A stretch of DNA of 64,000 bases, from positions 1 through 64,000 of the forward strand of contig CAILNX010000014.1 in assembly GCA_903835685.1 (NCBI GenBank), read 5' to 3'. Position numbers and translations under genes: made by a program. This DNA is from an uncultured delta proteobacterium. Lineage in GTDB: Bacteria > Desulfobacterota > Desulfovibrionia > Desulfovibrionales > Desulfovibrionaceae. Shown one piece after another: positions 43,555-51,090 of the stretch. The notes under the pieces were generated by a model. That model did no database searches and was not told the DNA's origin. It saw only the letters and a list, made by a program, of their open reading frames with translations. The number at the start of each line of letters is the position of its first letter. The first letter of the stretch is position 1.

Positions 43555-44337
43555 CTAATTCATCTCGACGATGAGGGACATCAAATCCCCGCCACGTTTA
43601 ATATCCAGGTTCATGGCCTGTGCAGATTGCAAGCCCGAGTAGAGTTGCATCATTTTAGCCGGTCCATCAATAGCATCCCCGTTCACGCGCACCAAAATGT
43701 CGCCATTCTGGAAACCAAGTTTCTTGAGGATTGAATTCTCCTGGATATTATCGATCCGGTATCCGACGGTTTTCCCCGCTTCCTGAGCTGGTTTGAACAA
43801 TGCCTGTTGGAGCAGGTTCCCTGGATCAGCCAGAACTGGGGCGATTTCGGATTTCGAGAGAGAGACCTTGTTCTTGGACCCACTCTTTGGAAGAGTAGCA
43901 GGCACCCCGTCCTTGAAGAGCGTCAGTGTCCGCTCCAGCGCCCCAGATCTGAAAACAGCGGTATTTGACTGGACAGTCTCAAGCGTCCAACCGCTCTCCT
44001 GCTCGCCCACCTTCAGGGTCTTGCTTTTTCCTTCAATAAACAGAAGGACCATGGGGCGCGTACTTGAAAATATTCCCAAGAGCTTCCAGCCACTCGGGTC
44101 GGGCCCGACGCCTGGCAGTTGAGGCGCTGGGTTGTCCAGGCTGAGAATATTTCTGCTGGAGATAAGTTCAAGTTTGGACGTATCCGCAGCTGTCGCCTGA
44201 CTTATTGTGTTGATCAGGTCCCGCGAGACATGCGTCGCGCTTCCCCAAAGTCCGGCCAAAAACCAGGCGAGAGAAAGGCCTAGAAAGAAAGGCCAAAGGC
44301 CCTTCGCGGCTATCGTGATTTTTGCGATTGAGTTCAT
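43555..44337 (-). CDS. gspC: Type II secretion protein GspC
   Basis: A 260-residue inner-membrane protein. One N-terminal helix (GLWPFFLGLSLAWFLAGLW) is followed by the periplasmic HR domain (LLGIFSSTRPMVLLFIEGKS) and a C-terminal PDZ-like domain (IQENSILKKLGFQNGDILVR). GspC binds the secretin and helps choose substrates. I chose the ATG at 44337; a TTG at 44352 opens the frame earlier. It is the first gene of the run. The region upstream is full of insertion-sequence remains, so its original promoter or upstream genes may have been lost. Confidence 0.88.
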   Translation of the reverse strand: MNSIAKITIAAKGLWPFFLGLSLAWFLAGLWGSATHVSRDLINTISQATAADTSKLELISSRNILSLDNPAPQLPGVGPDPSGWKLLGIFSSTRPMVLLFIEGKSKTLKVGEQESGWTLETVQSNTAVFRSGALERTLTLFKDGVPATLPKSGSKNKVSLSKSEIAPVLADPGNLLQQALFKPAQEAGKTVGYRIDNIQENSILKKLGFQNGDILVRVNGDAIDGPAKMMQLYSGLQSAQAMNLDIKRGGDLMSLIVEMN

Positions 44338-44487
44338 GGGGGTGTCGGCCAAATAAAAAAGATTTTAACCATTTTTATCCGGCCGTACAAGGAGAAAAGA
44401 GACGCACGGCCAAATCGCGGCAATCAAAAGCCTAAGGCATCTTTTGTGTACTCGTTGGATTGGCTTGTACCCGCTAATAATTCTGAC

Positions 44488-44844
44488 CTACCAGGTTTCT
44501 TCGGACCACTCATAATTGAGGACGGCCCCGAGGTTGTGATTCTCTCCGGAGGCCATTCGGAAGGCGTCCGATGTCATGTTCGCCAGGCTTGAGTGCGGCC
44601 GTACCGAGTTGTAGTGGCTGCGCCAGCCTCCAATGACTGCCTTTGCTTCCGCCCGGCATCGAAACCATTCCATCGACAGACACTCGTCTTGAAATTTGCC
44701 GTTGAAGCTATCAGCGGTTCCATCCTGCCATGGCTTGCCAGGATCGATCAATGCCATTCCCAGTGAATCCTTCACGGCCCAGGACGACAGCGCCTTCGAC
44801 ACGAACTCAAGGGGCCTGTCTTCAGTTTTTGTACCAGGATCTAT
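44488..44844 (-). pseudogene. IS3-family transposase OrfB, C-terminal fragment
   Basis: About 118 residues of the integrase-core end of an IS3-type transposase: EFVSKALSSWAVK, IDPGKPWQDGTADSFNGKFQ with the last DDE acid region, and WRSHYNSVRPHSSLANMT. The frame continues upstream but the similarity stops near 44844, so the first two thirds are missing. It lies just upstream of gspC on the same strand. Confidence 0.82.
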
Positions 44845-44927
44845 GTTAGAGCGCATCTCAAAAACGAGCCCACCTGATTCATAGAAAATCTCTAGACATC
44901 TGGCTTTGTTTCGGCGAATGGGCTTCC

Positions 44928-45333
44928 ATGACCCTGACAAATGAGCAATGGGAACTGATCGCGCCCCTGATTCCTCCCTCCAATGACCGGGAGGACGGCA
45001 AAGGTAGGCCCACCCGAAACCCGCGTGAAGTGCTGGACGGCATTCTTTGGGTTTTAAGGACGGGCGCACCCTGGAAAGACATGCCGGAGCGGTATCCGCC
45101 ATACCAGACATGCCATCGCTGGATGCAACGCTGGCAGAGCGAGGGGGTATTTGAGCGCATCCTCTGCGCTTTAGCGGAGGACTTGCGAGACCGAGGCGGC
45201 ATCGACCTGCGGGAGGCTTTCATTGACGGGACATTCGCTCCCGCAAAAAGGGGGGCGCTGGGGTTGGCAAAACCAAGCGAGGCAAGGGCACCAAGATCAT
45301 GGCGATTGCGGATGACGTTTCCAATACCACATA
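44928..45333 (+). pseudogene. IS5-family (IS427-like) transposase, truncated and frameshifted
   Basis: MTLTNEQWELIAPLIPPSND and REVLDGILWVLRTGAPWKDMPERYPP are the typical N-terminal domain of IS5/IS427-type transposases. It runs to IDGTFAPAKRGALG, where the frame changes at a slippery A5G6 and GGGG region. The second frame continues with GKTKRGKGTKIMAIADD and stops at 45331-45333. Members of this group can use a programmed frameshift, but here the catalytic half is gone, so the copy is dead. Confidence 0.78.
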
Positions 45334-45467
45334 GAGCCGCTGGCCAGCCCGTGCTCCTGGCAATACTCCTCCTGGGGCCGCCCGCTACAGGTCCACTGCT
45401 CAAGATGCTCCTTCCAGAACCGAGCCTTGCCAGACGGAGAGAGTTTTTTCGGGTCAATCGGTCGCAT
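45321..45467 (-). pseudogene. IS66-type accessory gene (tnpA-like) 5' fragment
   Basis: The minus strand encodes MRPIDPKKLSPSGKARFW, then EQWTCSGRPQEEYCQEHGLA, ending SGSMWYW, the N-terminal half of the small IS66 TnpA protein. A good ribosome-binding site (CAGGAGGTACATC) precedes it. The similarity is cut off at the IS5-type remnant, so one element interrupted the other. Confidence 0.6.
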
Positions 45468-45623
45468 GATGTACCTCCTGAATGAATGGACATCATACCC
45501 TCGGGGCCAGGGGCGGGGAAGAAGGGGTCAATCTCCCGGTTACTTCGGATCGATCATTCGCATGATGCACCTCCTGGATGAGGAGGCATCATGCCATCTG
45601 GGAGAGGGGCGAGGAAGATGGGG
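45451..45623. repeat. Two diverged 77-base direct repeats
   Basis: Segments 45451-45527 and 45547-45623 are related at a 96-base interval. Both contain GCATGATGYACCTCCTG followed by a similar run ending GGCGRGGAAGAWGGGG. On the minus strand each is a ribosome-binding site plus ATGCG start; the second copy hits a TAA after seven codons (MRMIDPK). They look like two copies of the left part of an IS66-type element, inserted or duplicated in tandem. Confidence 0.55.
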
Positions 45624-45650
45624 CTAAATTCCTGCTTACGTAATGAACAT

Positions 45651-45873
45651 AAAAAAGAGGGCCGACCATTGCCTAGCCGTTCAACAAAGGTGTGGGCAGC
45701 CCCGGCATGGCGGCCCAAAAACATCCGGGGGGCCTGGGTATGAAGGATCGGACCACCCCGGAAAAAATCCTTCCGTCAAAAAAAGGCCCGCAACCCCATG
45801 AGGGGTGCGGGCCTTCATCTTTTCGTCAACACCTTACCTGAACGGCTAGGACCATTGCTGGTCGGCCCCTTTT
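45651..45873. repeat. Large imperfect inverted repeat around the terminator
   Basis: The left arm (about 45651-45693: A-run, GGGCCGACCATTGCCTAGCC, GTTCA, AAGGTGT) is mirrored by the right arm (about 45829-45873: ACACCTT, TGAACGGCTAGG, TGGTCGGCCC, TTTT). The right arm has about six extra bases. Between the arms are two smaller hairpins, one of them the terminator at 45785-45813. It could be a small mobile element of about 220 bases with terminal repeats, or a duplicated 3' end. Confidence 0.5.
45778..45813 (-). terminator. Rho-independent terminator of the third sequon-rich gene
   Basis: The stem GGCCCGCAACCCC (45785-45797) pairs with GGGGTGCGGGCC (45802-45813) with one bulged base and an ATGA loop. 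On the minus strand it is followed by seven T (complement of the A-run at 45778-45784). It lies about 90 bases past the stop codon of the gene at 45903. Confidence 0.85.
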
Positions 45874-45902
45874 CAATCAAGCGGGAAAGGAAGGATCAAT
45901 CA

Positions 45903-47957
45903 CTACTTCTTGATGCGGCTACGGATGATGCCGAGCGCCGGAGCGATCAGCAGGAGCAGCCATTCCAGACCGAAGCCAGCGGTCGGGTTGAACACACAAC
46001 CCGTGCTGCTGCTGGAGCCGGTGCCGGCGACAATCAGATTTTCGCCGAACACCTGCGGGTCAGTGACGAACTTGGCGGTGTAGTTGCCGTCATAGCCGCC
46101 AGCAGTCGCCTTGTTGTTATCCTTCACGATGAAGTTCACGTAGTAGACGCTCTGGGGGTTCAAGGTCTGGGAGGACAGGAGCACGTTCAGACCAGCGGCA
46201 TCAGTGGAAACCCACCAACGGCCATCGGACTGGCCAAAGCCATCATTGGCGTAGCTGAACTGACGGGTGGCGTTGGTAGCTTCAGCCGAGTAATCCTTGC
46301 CCACGCGACGAATCAACTTGTACAGGCCCAGGTTGGCCACGGGGCCGCCCCATCCAGTGAAGGAGTAGTTGAAGGCCGTGTAGTTGGCGGCGTGCTGGGT
46401 GCCAGCGCCGGTGTCGGAGCAGGTGAAGGTGGCGTTGAAGCGGCGCGCGTCGCCAAACGGCCGGAAGTTAGTGTCCGTAAGCGTGGTCGCATAACGCTTC
46501 TTTTCAGCCGCCCATGTGAAGGACTGCAGCGAAGGAGTATTGATCGTGATGTTCTTGCTGCCGCCCATGGCGCTTACACCGGCCATGCTCACGCCGTTGA
46601 TGGCGCCCAGGGTCGGGGTGGCGGGCACGAAGATTACAATGCTACCCTTGGAGCTGGCAGAGGATTCCTGGGAGTAGCCCACGCCGAACTTCTTGTTCTT
46701 TTCCCACAAAGTCAAATAGCTCGTTGTGTAACCAGTGCTGTTGTAGATGGTGATGTTGTCCATGCCGCCGGTGCGGGAATAAAGCGGAACACCGAACAGC
46801 TTGGTGGCCCGGCTGTACGTGACCTTAGCGGAACCACCAGGACGAATGGTCGTGTATCCCAACTGGGTTGCGGCCGTCTTGTTGTAAACGGTCAGGTTGC
46901 CGTAAGCAAAGTTGCTGCTGGCGTCAGTGGAGATCGTGCCGAGGGTAGCAATGGTTTGGTTGAGTTTGGTAAAGCCAACACCAACCACGTTGTAGGTCTT
47001 GCTCACCCAATCAGAAGCGCTGCCTTCGATGGCATCCTTCAGACCAATGGTCAGCTTGGTGTTATTGCTGCTTTCGCCGAAGAAGGAGGAGTTGCTCAAA
47101 GCCAAGGTAGCGTTTTCAATCAGAGAACTCGTGCCCTTTCTCACACCAAATGCGTAGGTGCTCAGCTGGGTCGTATAGTTCCCGATGACCGGGGTGACGG
47201 AGTTGTTCAGGGCATAAACGTACGCGTTACCGTTGGAACGGTTGAAGACGATCTTGCCAGCGCTCAGAGTGCCAGGTCCCATGGTGAAAAAAGCCCAGGT
47301 AGAGCTGTTGGCCAAACCATTGGCGCCACCAAAGTTGTACCGGTTGGCGGCAAGAGGCGTACCGGAACTGGCCAGGGTGTTCTGGGGCTGCATGGTCAGG
47401 AAGGTAAAACCGTCAATGGCATTGGAGGCATTGGACAGGCGCGAACCGTTGATGGAACGGCTGGCCAGACCGAACGCGGCCGTATAGCCGCTGGTGGGAA
47501 CCATGTAAAGTCTCATGGTGCCGTTCCCGGAGCGGCCGGGAAGAGAAGTGGTGTTCATGTTCAAGTACAACAGGCTGCGAGGATACCCGGAAGGACCGTT
47601 GGCCTGGTCAATGTAGACCTGGCTGGTACCGCCGGTGCTGGTGTAGTTGTCTGCGGCCCCGCCAGGAAGGTTCTTGCTAATCATGATAGTGGCGTTGGCA
47701 CTCATGTTGCCCAGGCTTTGCCTGTAGCCGGTCATGTAAGTCTTGAAATTAGAGTTTTTGTCTCCCACCGTCGAGGAGTTAATGATGCCGATATAACCCT
47801 GCCCTGCCGTGCGCGAGGCGTTGCTGGTCATACCGAAAACAGTCCAGGTGTTGTTCATGCTGACAGGCCAGTTGGTGATGCTGCCGGCCATCGCCTGCCC
47901 GACCCCGAAGGCCAGAAGCAAGGCGAAGACGGTCAGGACTGTAAACCGTTTCATCAT
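45903..47957 (-). CDS. Exported sequon-rich protein with a Cys-containing C-terminal sorting tail
   Basis: A protein of about 684 residues. A signal peptide (MMKRFTVLTVFALLLAFGVG, cut after QAMA) is followed by a beta-rich Ser/Thr/Asn-rich body. The end reads SSSSTGCVFNPTAGFGLEW, then a hydrophobic helix (LLLLIAPALGII), then RSRIKK. That Gly-Cys, helix, basic-end plan resembles the Synergist-, MYXO- and JDVT-CTERM sorting tails; related tails are tied to type II secretion. I count about 28 N-X-S/T sequons, nearly all without an acid at -2 (one exception is YDGNYTA). The two ATG codons at 47957 and 47954 follow CGGAG. No close relative of the body is recognised. Likely a glycosylated surface protein handled by the adjacent machinery. 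Confidence 0.7.
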   Translation of the reverse strand: MMKRFTVLTVFALLLAFGVGQAMAGSITNWPVSMNNTWTVFGMTSNASRTAGQGYIGIINSSTVGDKNSNFKTYMTGYRQSLGNMSANATIMISKNLPGGAADNYTSTGGTSQVYIDQANGPSGYPRSLLYLNMNTTSLPGRSGNGTMRLYMVPTSGYTAAFGLASRSINGSRLSNASNAIDGFTFLTMQPQNTLASSGTPLAANRYNFGGANGLANSSTWAFFTMGPGTLSAGKIVFNRSNGNAYVYALNNSVTPVIGNYTTQLSTYAFGVRKGTSSLIENATLALSNSSFFGESSNNTKLTIGLKDAIEGSASDWVSKTYNVVGVGFTKLNQTIATLGTISTDASSNFAYGNLTVYNKTAATQLGYTTIRPGGSAKVTYSRATKLFGVPLYSRTGGMDNITIYNSTGYTTSYLTLWEKNKKFGVGYSQESSASSKGSIVIFVPATPTLGAINGVSMAGVSAMGGSKNITINTPSLQSFTWAAEKKRYATTLTDTNFRPFGDARRFNATFTCSDTGAGTQHAANYTAFNYSFTGWGGPVANLGLYKLIRRVGKDYSAEATNATRQFSYANDGFGQSDGRWWVSTDAAGLNVLLSSQTLNPQSVYYVNFIVKDNNKATAGGYDGNYTAKFVTDPQVFGENLIVAGTGSSSSTGCVFNPTAGFGLEWLLLLIAPALGIIRSRIKK

Positions 47958-48324
47958 GGAATTAGCTCCGTTTTTTTTGAAAGTTCCTATTGGCGTTGAT
48001 CTCAAACGACATCCCCAGCCGCGTTAGAAGTGACATCATCCTTTCCCACGACAACCAAGGCGCAGCAAGGCTTTGCCCCGATCATCGCCTTGACTTCAAA
48101 TCATGTCTCGAAATAAATGTCAAGTCTGGGGGAGCGCTTGATGTAAAATTTCTCACGAGATAATCCGAGGAGATGAAGACATCCATTGTGGCCAGAGACA
48201 GCGGCGAAGCCCGCAGGTAGTGCATGCACGCCAAACCCAAAAAGCACCGACCGCCTCGGGCATCGTGCGGCGACGCTACGAATTGTGAACAAACCCAGAC
48301 CCATGAAGTGTGCGGGTTACACAA
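47958..48324. other. Leader region of the third sequon-rich gene
   Basis: About 370 bases without a gene. On the minus strand a TTGACA (48123-48118) could be a -35 box, but no good -10 is spaced correctly. A 7-bp hairpin (CAAGGCG/CGCCTTG, around 48057-48092) encloses a GGGGCAAAGCC segment. I could not assign it to a riboswitch class. Confidence 0.35.
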
Positions 48325-48822
48325 TTACTCCAGATCGCAAAATACAATCATATCCTCGACTCGTGAGTTGTCGTAGATGCTTCCAAGGTCATTGTTGCCG
48401 ACCCGGCCGCATTCTTTTCCCGAGCTGTCATACGCAACATTATATCCTACTCCGATATCAATAGAAGAGTTGGAAGCATAGAATTTGAAGCTGTAGATAT
48501 ATTTCATCGACTCTGTCCGATCAATGGCGTTGATTTTCTTTATTGCCAATGCACTTTCCTCATCGACCTGACGACGAATTCTGTTCTTATACGAAAGAAC
48601 GAGGTCACCCTTCAATGTGCATTCCGCAGAAATTTGCTTCACCTCTTCATGCGAATCGTGAGCCGACCATTTCACGTCCGAAAAGAATTTATTCTCGCCA
48701 AATGCCTTGCCAATAGCCTTTGTTTTGTAAAGAAATATGTATCCATCCATTACTTTATCAACATCTGTTTGCCCACAAGCGGCTAGAGACAAAACGACGA
48801 GAAACGATAAGAGTGTTTTCAT
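48325..48822 (-). CDS. Small lipoprotein of unknown function
   Basis: A 165-residue lipoprotein: MKTLLSFLVVLSLAACGQTD has a textbook lipobox (LAAC). The mature part is mixed alpha/beta with three further Cys (ECTL, ECGR and FCDLE) and ends at DLE. The base composition is lower in G+C than its neighbours, suggesting transfer. I chose the ATG at 48822 because the signal peptide starts there; the open frame extends upstream to 48873. Not recognised. Confidence 0.6.
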   Translation of the reverse strand: MKTLLSFLVVLSLAACGQTDVDKVMDGYIFLYKTKAIGKAFGENKFFSDVKWSAHDSHEEVKQISAECTLKGDLVLSYKNRIRRQVDEESALAIKKINAIDRTESMKYIYSFKFYASNSSIDIGVGYNVAYDSSGKECGRVGNNDLGSIYDNSRVEDMIVFCDLE

Positions 48823-48851
48823 ACCTGTCATCCTCCAGAAATTCTGGCCTG

Positions 48852-49772
48852 TCACCCAACAATTCGAAAACAACTGCGCACCAGAGCCTTGATCTTGGAA
48901 AGACTACTGCCCATCATCCCTTTCCACAGGCATGGATTGGCCAAGCCGGTGATGGGATCACCCCAGAATATCTTTCCCGCATATCTGAGCCCTTCCCTCT
49001 TCCTGCCCAACCCCCACAACATGGCCGCCCGCCGCAATCCCGCCGCCTGCCGGGAGGTCCGACTGATCCCGGGCAGGTCCATCATCCGTTTGGCCAGCCG
49101 CAGGTTGTCCTCAAGCCGCACGGACCGCAGCCGCGCATCCCGCGTGGCCTGCGTCAGATGCACCCTGAGTTTCACCAATATTTCCTTGAGATTGGCCACC
49201 CGATGCCGGGTCGCTAACTCTAGCCACAGGGCCAGATCCTGGGCGTAGGTGAACTTTGCGTCGTACCCCCCGGCCGCCATGACCGCTTCATGCCGATACA
49301 TCACCGAGGAGTGCGCGAACTGGTTGCCCAAAGGAAAGGCGTTGATGATGTCCTGGTGGCTGGACGGGAAATTCGTGCAGGACAGGGCCAGGCCCGCCGG
49401 GTTGATCCACAGGGCGTCGGTGCCGAGCAGGGCCACTTCCAGATGGGCGTCCAGAAAAGCGACCTGCCGGGCCAGGCGGTCGGGCAGGCACACGTCGTCG
49501 GCGTCCATGCGAGCCACGTACGGCGTGTCTATGCGGGACAGGCCCTGGTTCAGGGCCCCGGTCTGGCCGATGTCCTGGGGCAGTTCGACAAGGTCGATGC
49601 GCGCATCGTTGAAGGCTCTGATGGTCTCCCGGGTGCTGTCCGTGGAGGCGTTGTCCAGGATGAAAAAGCGAAAATCGCCATGGGTCTGGGCCAGGACGCT
49701 GGCCACGGCCTCGGCCACATAGGGCTCGCCGTTCTTCACGGACATGAGCACCGTGACCTTGGATCCGGACAT
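48852..49772 (-). CDS. Family 2 glycosyltransferase
   Basis: A 306-residue GT-A enzyme: KVTVLMSVKNGEPYVAEAV at the start, LDNASTDSTRE, and ARMDADDVCLPDRLARQ with the DxD metal site. A C-terminal helical region without membrane segments follows. It starts at 49772, overlapping the TGA of the reductase gene (TGATG), and is the last gene of the long sugar operon. It probably transfers the deoxysugar made by the preceding enzymes. The open frame extends upstream antisense-like through the reductase gene, but that part is not coding. Confidence 0.85.
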   Translation of the reverse strand: MSGSKVTVLMSVKNGEPYVAEAVASVLAQTHGDFRFFILDNASTDSTRETIRAFNDARIDLVELPQDIGQTGALNQGLSRIDTPYVARMDADDVCLPDRLARQVAFLDAHLEVALLGTDALWINPAGLALSCTNFPSSHQDIINAFPLGNQFAHSSVMYRHEAVMAAGGYDAKFTYAQDLALWLELATRHRVANLKEILVKLRVHLTQATRDARLRSVRLEDNLRLAKRMMDLPGISRTSRQAAGLRRAAMLWGLGRKREGLRYAGKIFWGDPITGLANPCLWKGMMGSSLSKIKALVRSCFRIVG

Positions 49773-50641
49773 CAGGCCTTTCCTCCGACCAAGTGGCGCA
49801 CGTAGGCCCCCAGGCTCTCCCGCCAGTCCGGCAGGCCGGGGATTCCGGCATAGCCCAGGTTCCAGCTTTCCAGGATCTCGCAGGCGGGCACGCCGGCCCG
49901 GCGGGGAAAGGAGCTGGAATCCACGGGCTCCACCCGGGCGGACAGCCCGGCAGCCGCGAGGATGGCGGCCACGTACTCGGCCCGGGAGCACCCGCCAGCC
50001 CCGGCCACGTGGTACAGCCCAAAGGCCCCGGCCTCCATGAGCCGGTCCAGGAGCTCGGCCACGTCGGCGGCGCACACCGGGGAGCCGAATTTGTCCTTGG
50101 CGCTCTCCAGCACATCCTTGCCCTTGGCCTCTTCCAACCGGGCGGCCACGAAGTCCCGCCGACCGTCCAGGCCGCCGCCGTACAGCCATCCCAGGCGCAG
50201 GATGAAATGCCAGGGGCAGATGGCCCGGACCTGTTCCTCGCCCGCGAATTTGGAGCGAGCGTACTCGGTCTTGAGCACTACCGGATCGTATTCGTTGTAG
50301 GGCCGGACCTCGTCGCCGAACAGGCCGCCGGAGCTGATCTGGACCAGGGCGGCCTCGTTCTCGGCGCAGGCCAGGGCCAGATTGCGCGGCCCCCAGGCAT
50401 TGATGCGAAAGGCCTCGCGCGGATCGGCCTCGCAGGGCTCCACGAGCAGGGCGGCGGTGTTGATGACCACGGTGGGAGCCAGGTCCCGCACCGCAGCCAG
50501 CACCGCGTCTTCGTCGGTGATGTCCAACTCGGCACGGCCCGGAGTGAGGACCGTGGTGTGGGGCTGGCTCGAAAAATGGGCCTTGAGCCGCCCGGCCAGC
50601 ATGCCGGACCCGCCGGTGATGAGAATGGTGCGCTCGGCCAT
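49772..50641 (-). CDS. RmlD-like NDP-4-keto-sugar reductase
   Basis: A 289-residue extended SDR of the dTDP-4-dehydrorhamnose reductase (RmlD) type: TGGSGMLAGRLKAHF at the start, VVINTAALLVEPCEADPREA, and YARSKFAGEE with the catalytic YxxxK. It would reduce the 4-keto group of the epimerised sugar as the final step. The ATG at 50641 overlaps the stop of the epimerase gene. Given RfbF and RfbG upstream, its natural substrate is probably a CDP-sugar rather than a dTDP-sugar. Confidence 0.82.
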   Translation of the reverse strand: MAERTILITGGSGMLAGRLKAHFSSQPHTTVLTPGRAELDITDEDAVLAAVRDLAPTVVINTAALLVEPCEADPREAFRINAWGPRNLALACAENEAALVQISSGGLFGDEVRPYNEYDPVVLKTEYARSKFAGEEQVRAICPWHFILRLGWLYGGGLDGRRDFVAARLEEAKGKDVLESAKDKFGSPVCAADVAELLDRLMEAGAFGLYHVAGAGGCSRAEYVAAILAAAGLSARVEPVDSSSFPRRAGVPACEILESWNLGYAGIPGLPDWRESLGAYVRHLVGGKA

Positions 50642-51090
50642 CACTCCTCCCAGCCAAAGGGGATGCGCGGATCGTCCAGGCCGGCCCGCTCGGACTCAAC
50701 CGGATCATGGGCCAGATCCGCGCAGTTGCAGACCAGGGCCGGGACCGGACCCACGGCCGTGAACCCGTACCAGACGAGCGGGGGAATGCGCAGGAGCCGG
50801 TAGTGGTCCGGCCTGCCCAGGAGGTATTCGGCCGTGGAGCCCCGGGTGGGGGAGTCGGGCCGGTCGTCGTGCAGCACCACCTTGAGCAGGCCCACGGGCA
50901 CGGCGAAATGCTGGGTCATGCGCAGGTGCCGCTTCCAGGCCTTGACCGCACCCGGCTCGACCTCGGAGAAATAGATCTCGCCCAGGCCCATGAACAGCGG
51001 GGAATCGGCCCGCAGCATGTGCAGCACCGGCCCGCCTGGGGTAGGGATGACCTTCAAGTCCGCCAGCACGGCCCCGGCTATCTGGTCCAC
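50641..51090 (-). CDS. RfbC-like (dTDP-4-dehydrorhamnose 3,5-epimerase family) cupin protein
   Basis: A 149-residue cupin. It contains LKVIPTPGGPVLHMLRADSP, FGLGEIYFSE-type sequence (LGEIYFSEVEPGAVKAWKRH) and TQHFAVPVGLLKVVLHDDR, the usual RmlC pattern with the active-site His in WKRH. It is shorter than RmlC (about 180). The start is the GTG at 51090, which overlaps the end of rfbG by 13 bases; no ATG is available before the core. It would epimerise C3 and/or C5 of the CDP-4-keto-6-deoxyglucose made by RfbG. Confidence 0.8.
   Translation of the reverse strand: MDQIAGAVLADLKVIPTPGGPVLHMLRADSPLFMGLGEIYFSEVEPGAVKAWKRHLRMTQHFAVPVGLLKVVLHDDRPDSPTRGSTAEYLLGRPDHYRLLRIPPLVWYGFTAVGPVPALVCNCADLAHDPVESERAGLDDPRIPFGWEE

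Noticed and set aside
44338-44487. Sigma-54 type promoter before gspC
   Set aside because: A TTGGC occurs on the minus strand, but no GC at the correct -12 distance.
47990-48110. Possible riboswitch (GGGGCAAAGCC in a 7-bp stem) before the gene at 45903
   Set aside because: Only short elements fit; no known class could be matched by eye. Kept as a note in the leader region.
48852-50708. Single long 618-codon frame as one fused protein
   Set aside because: Only the last 306 codons encode the glycosyltransferase; the rest is an out-of-frame reading of the reductase gene.
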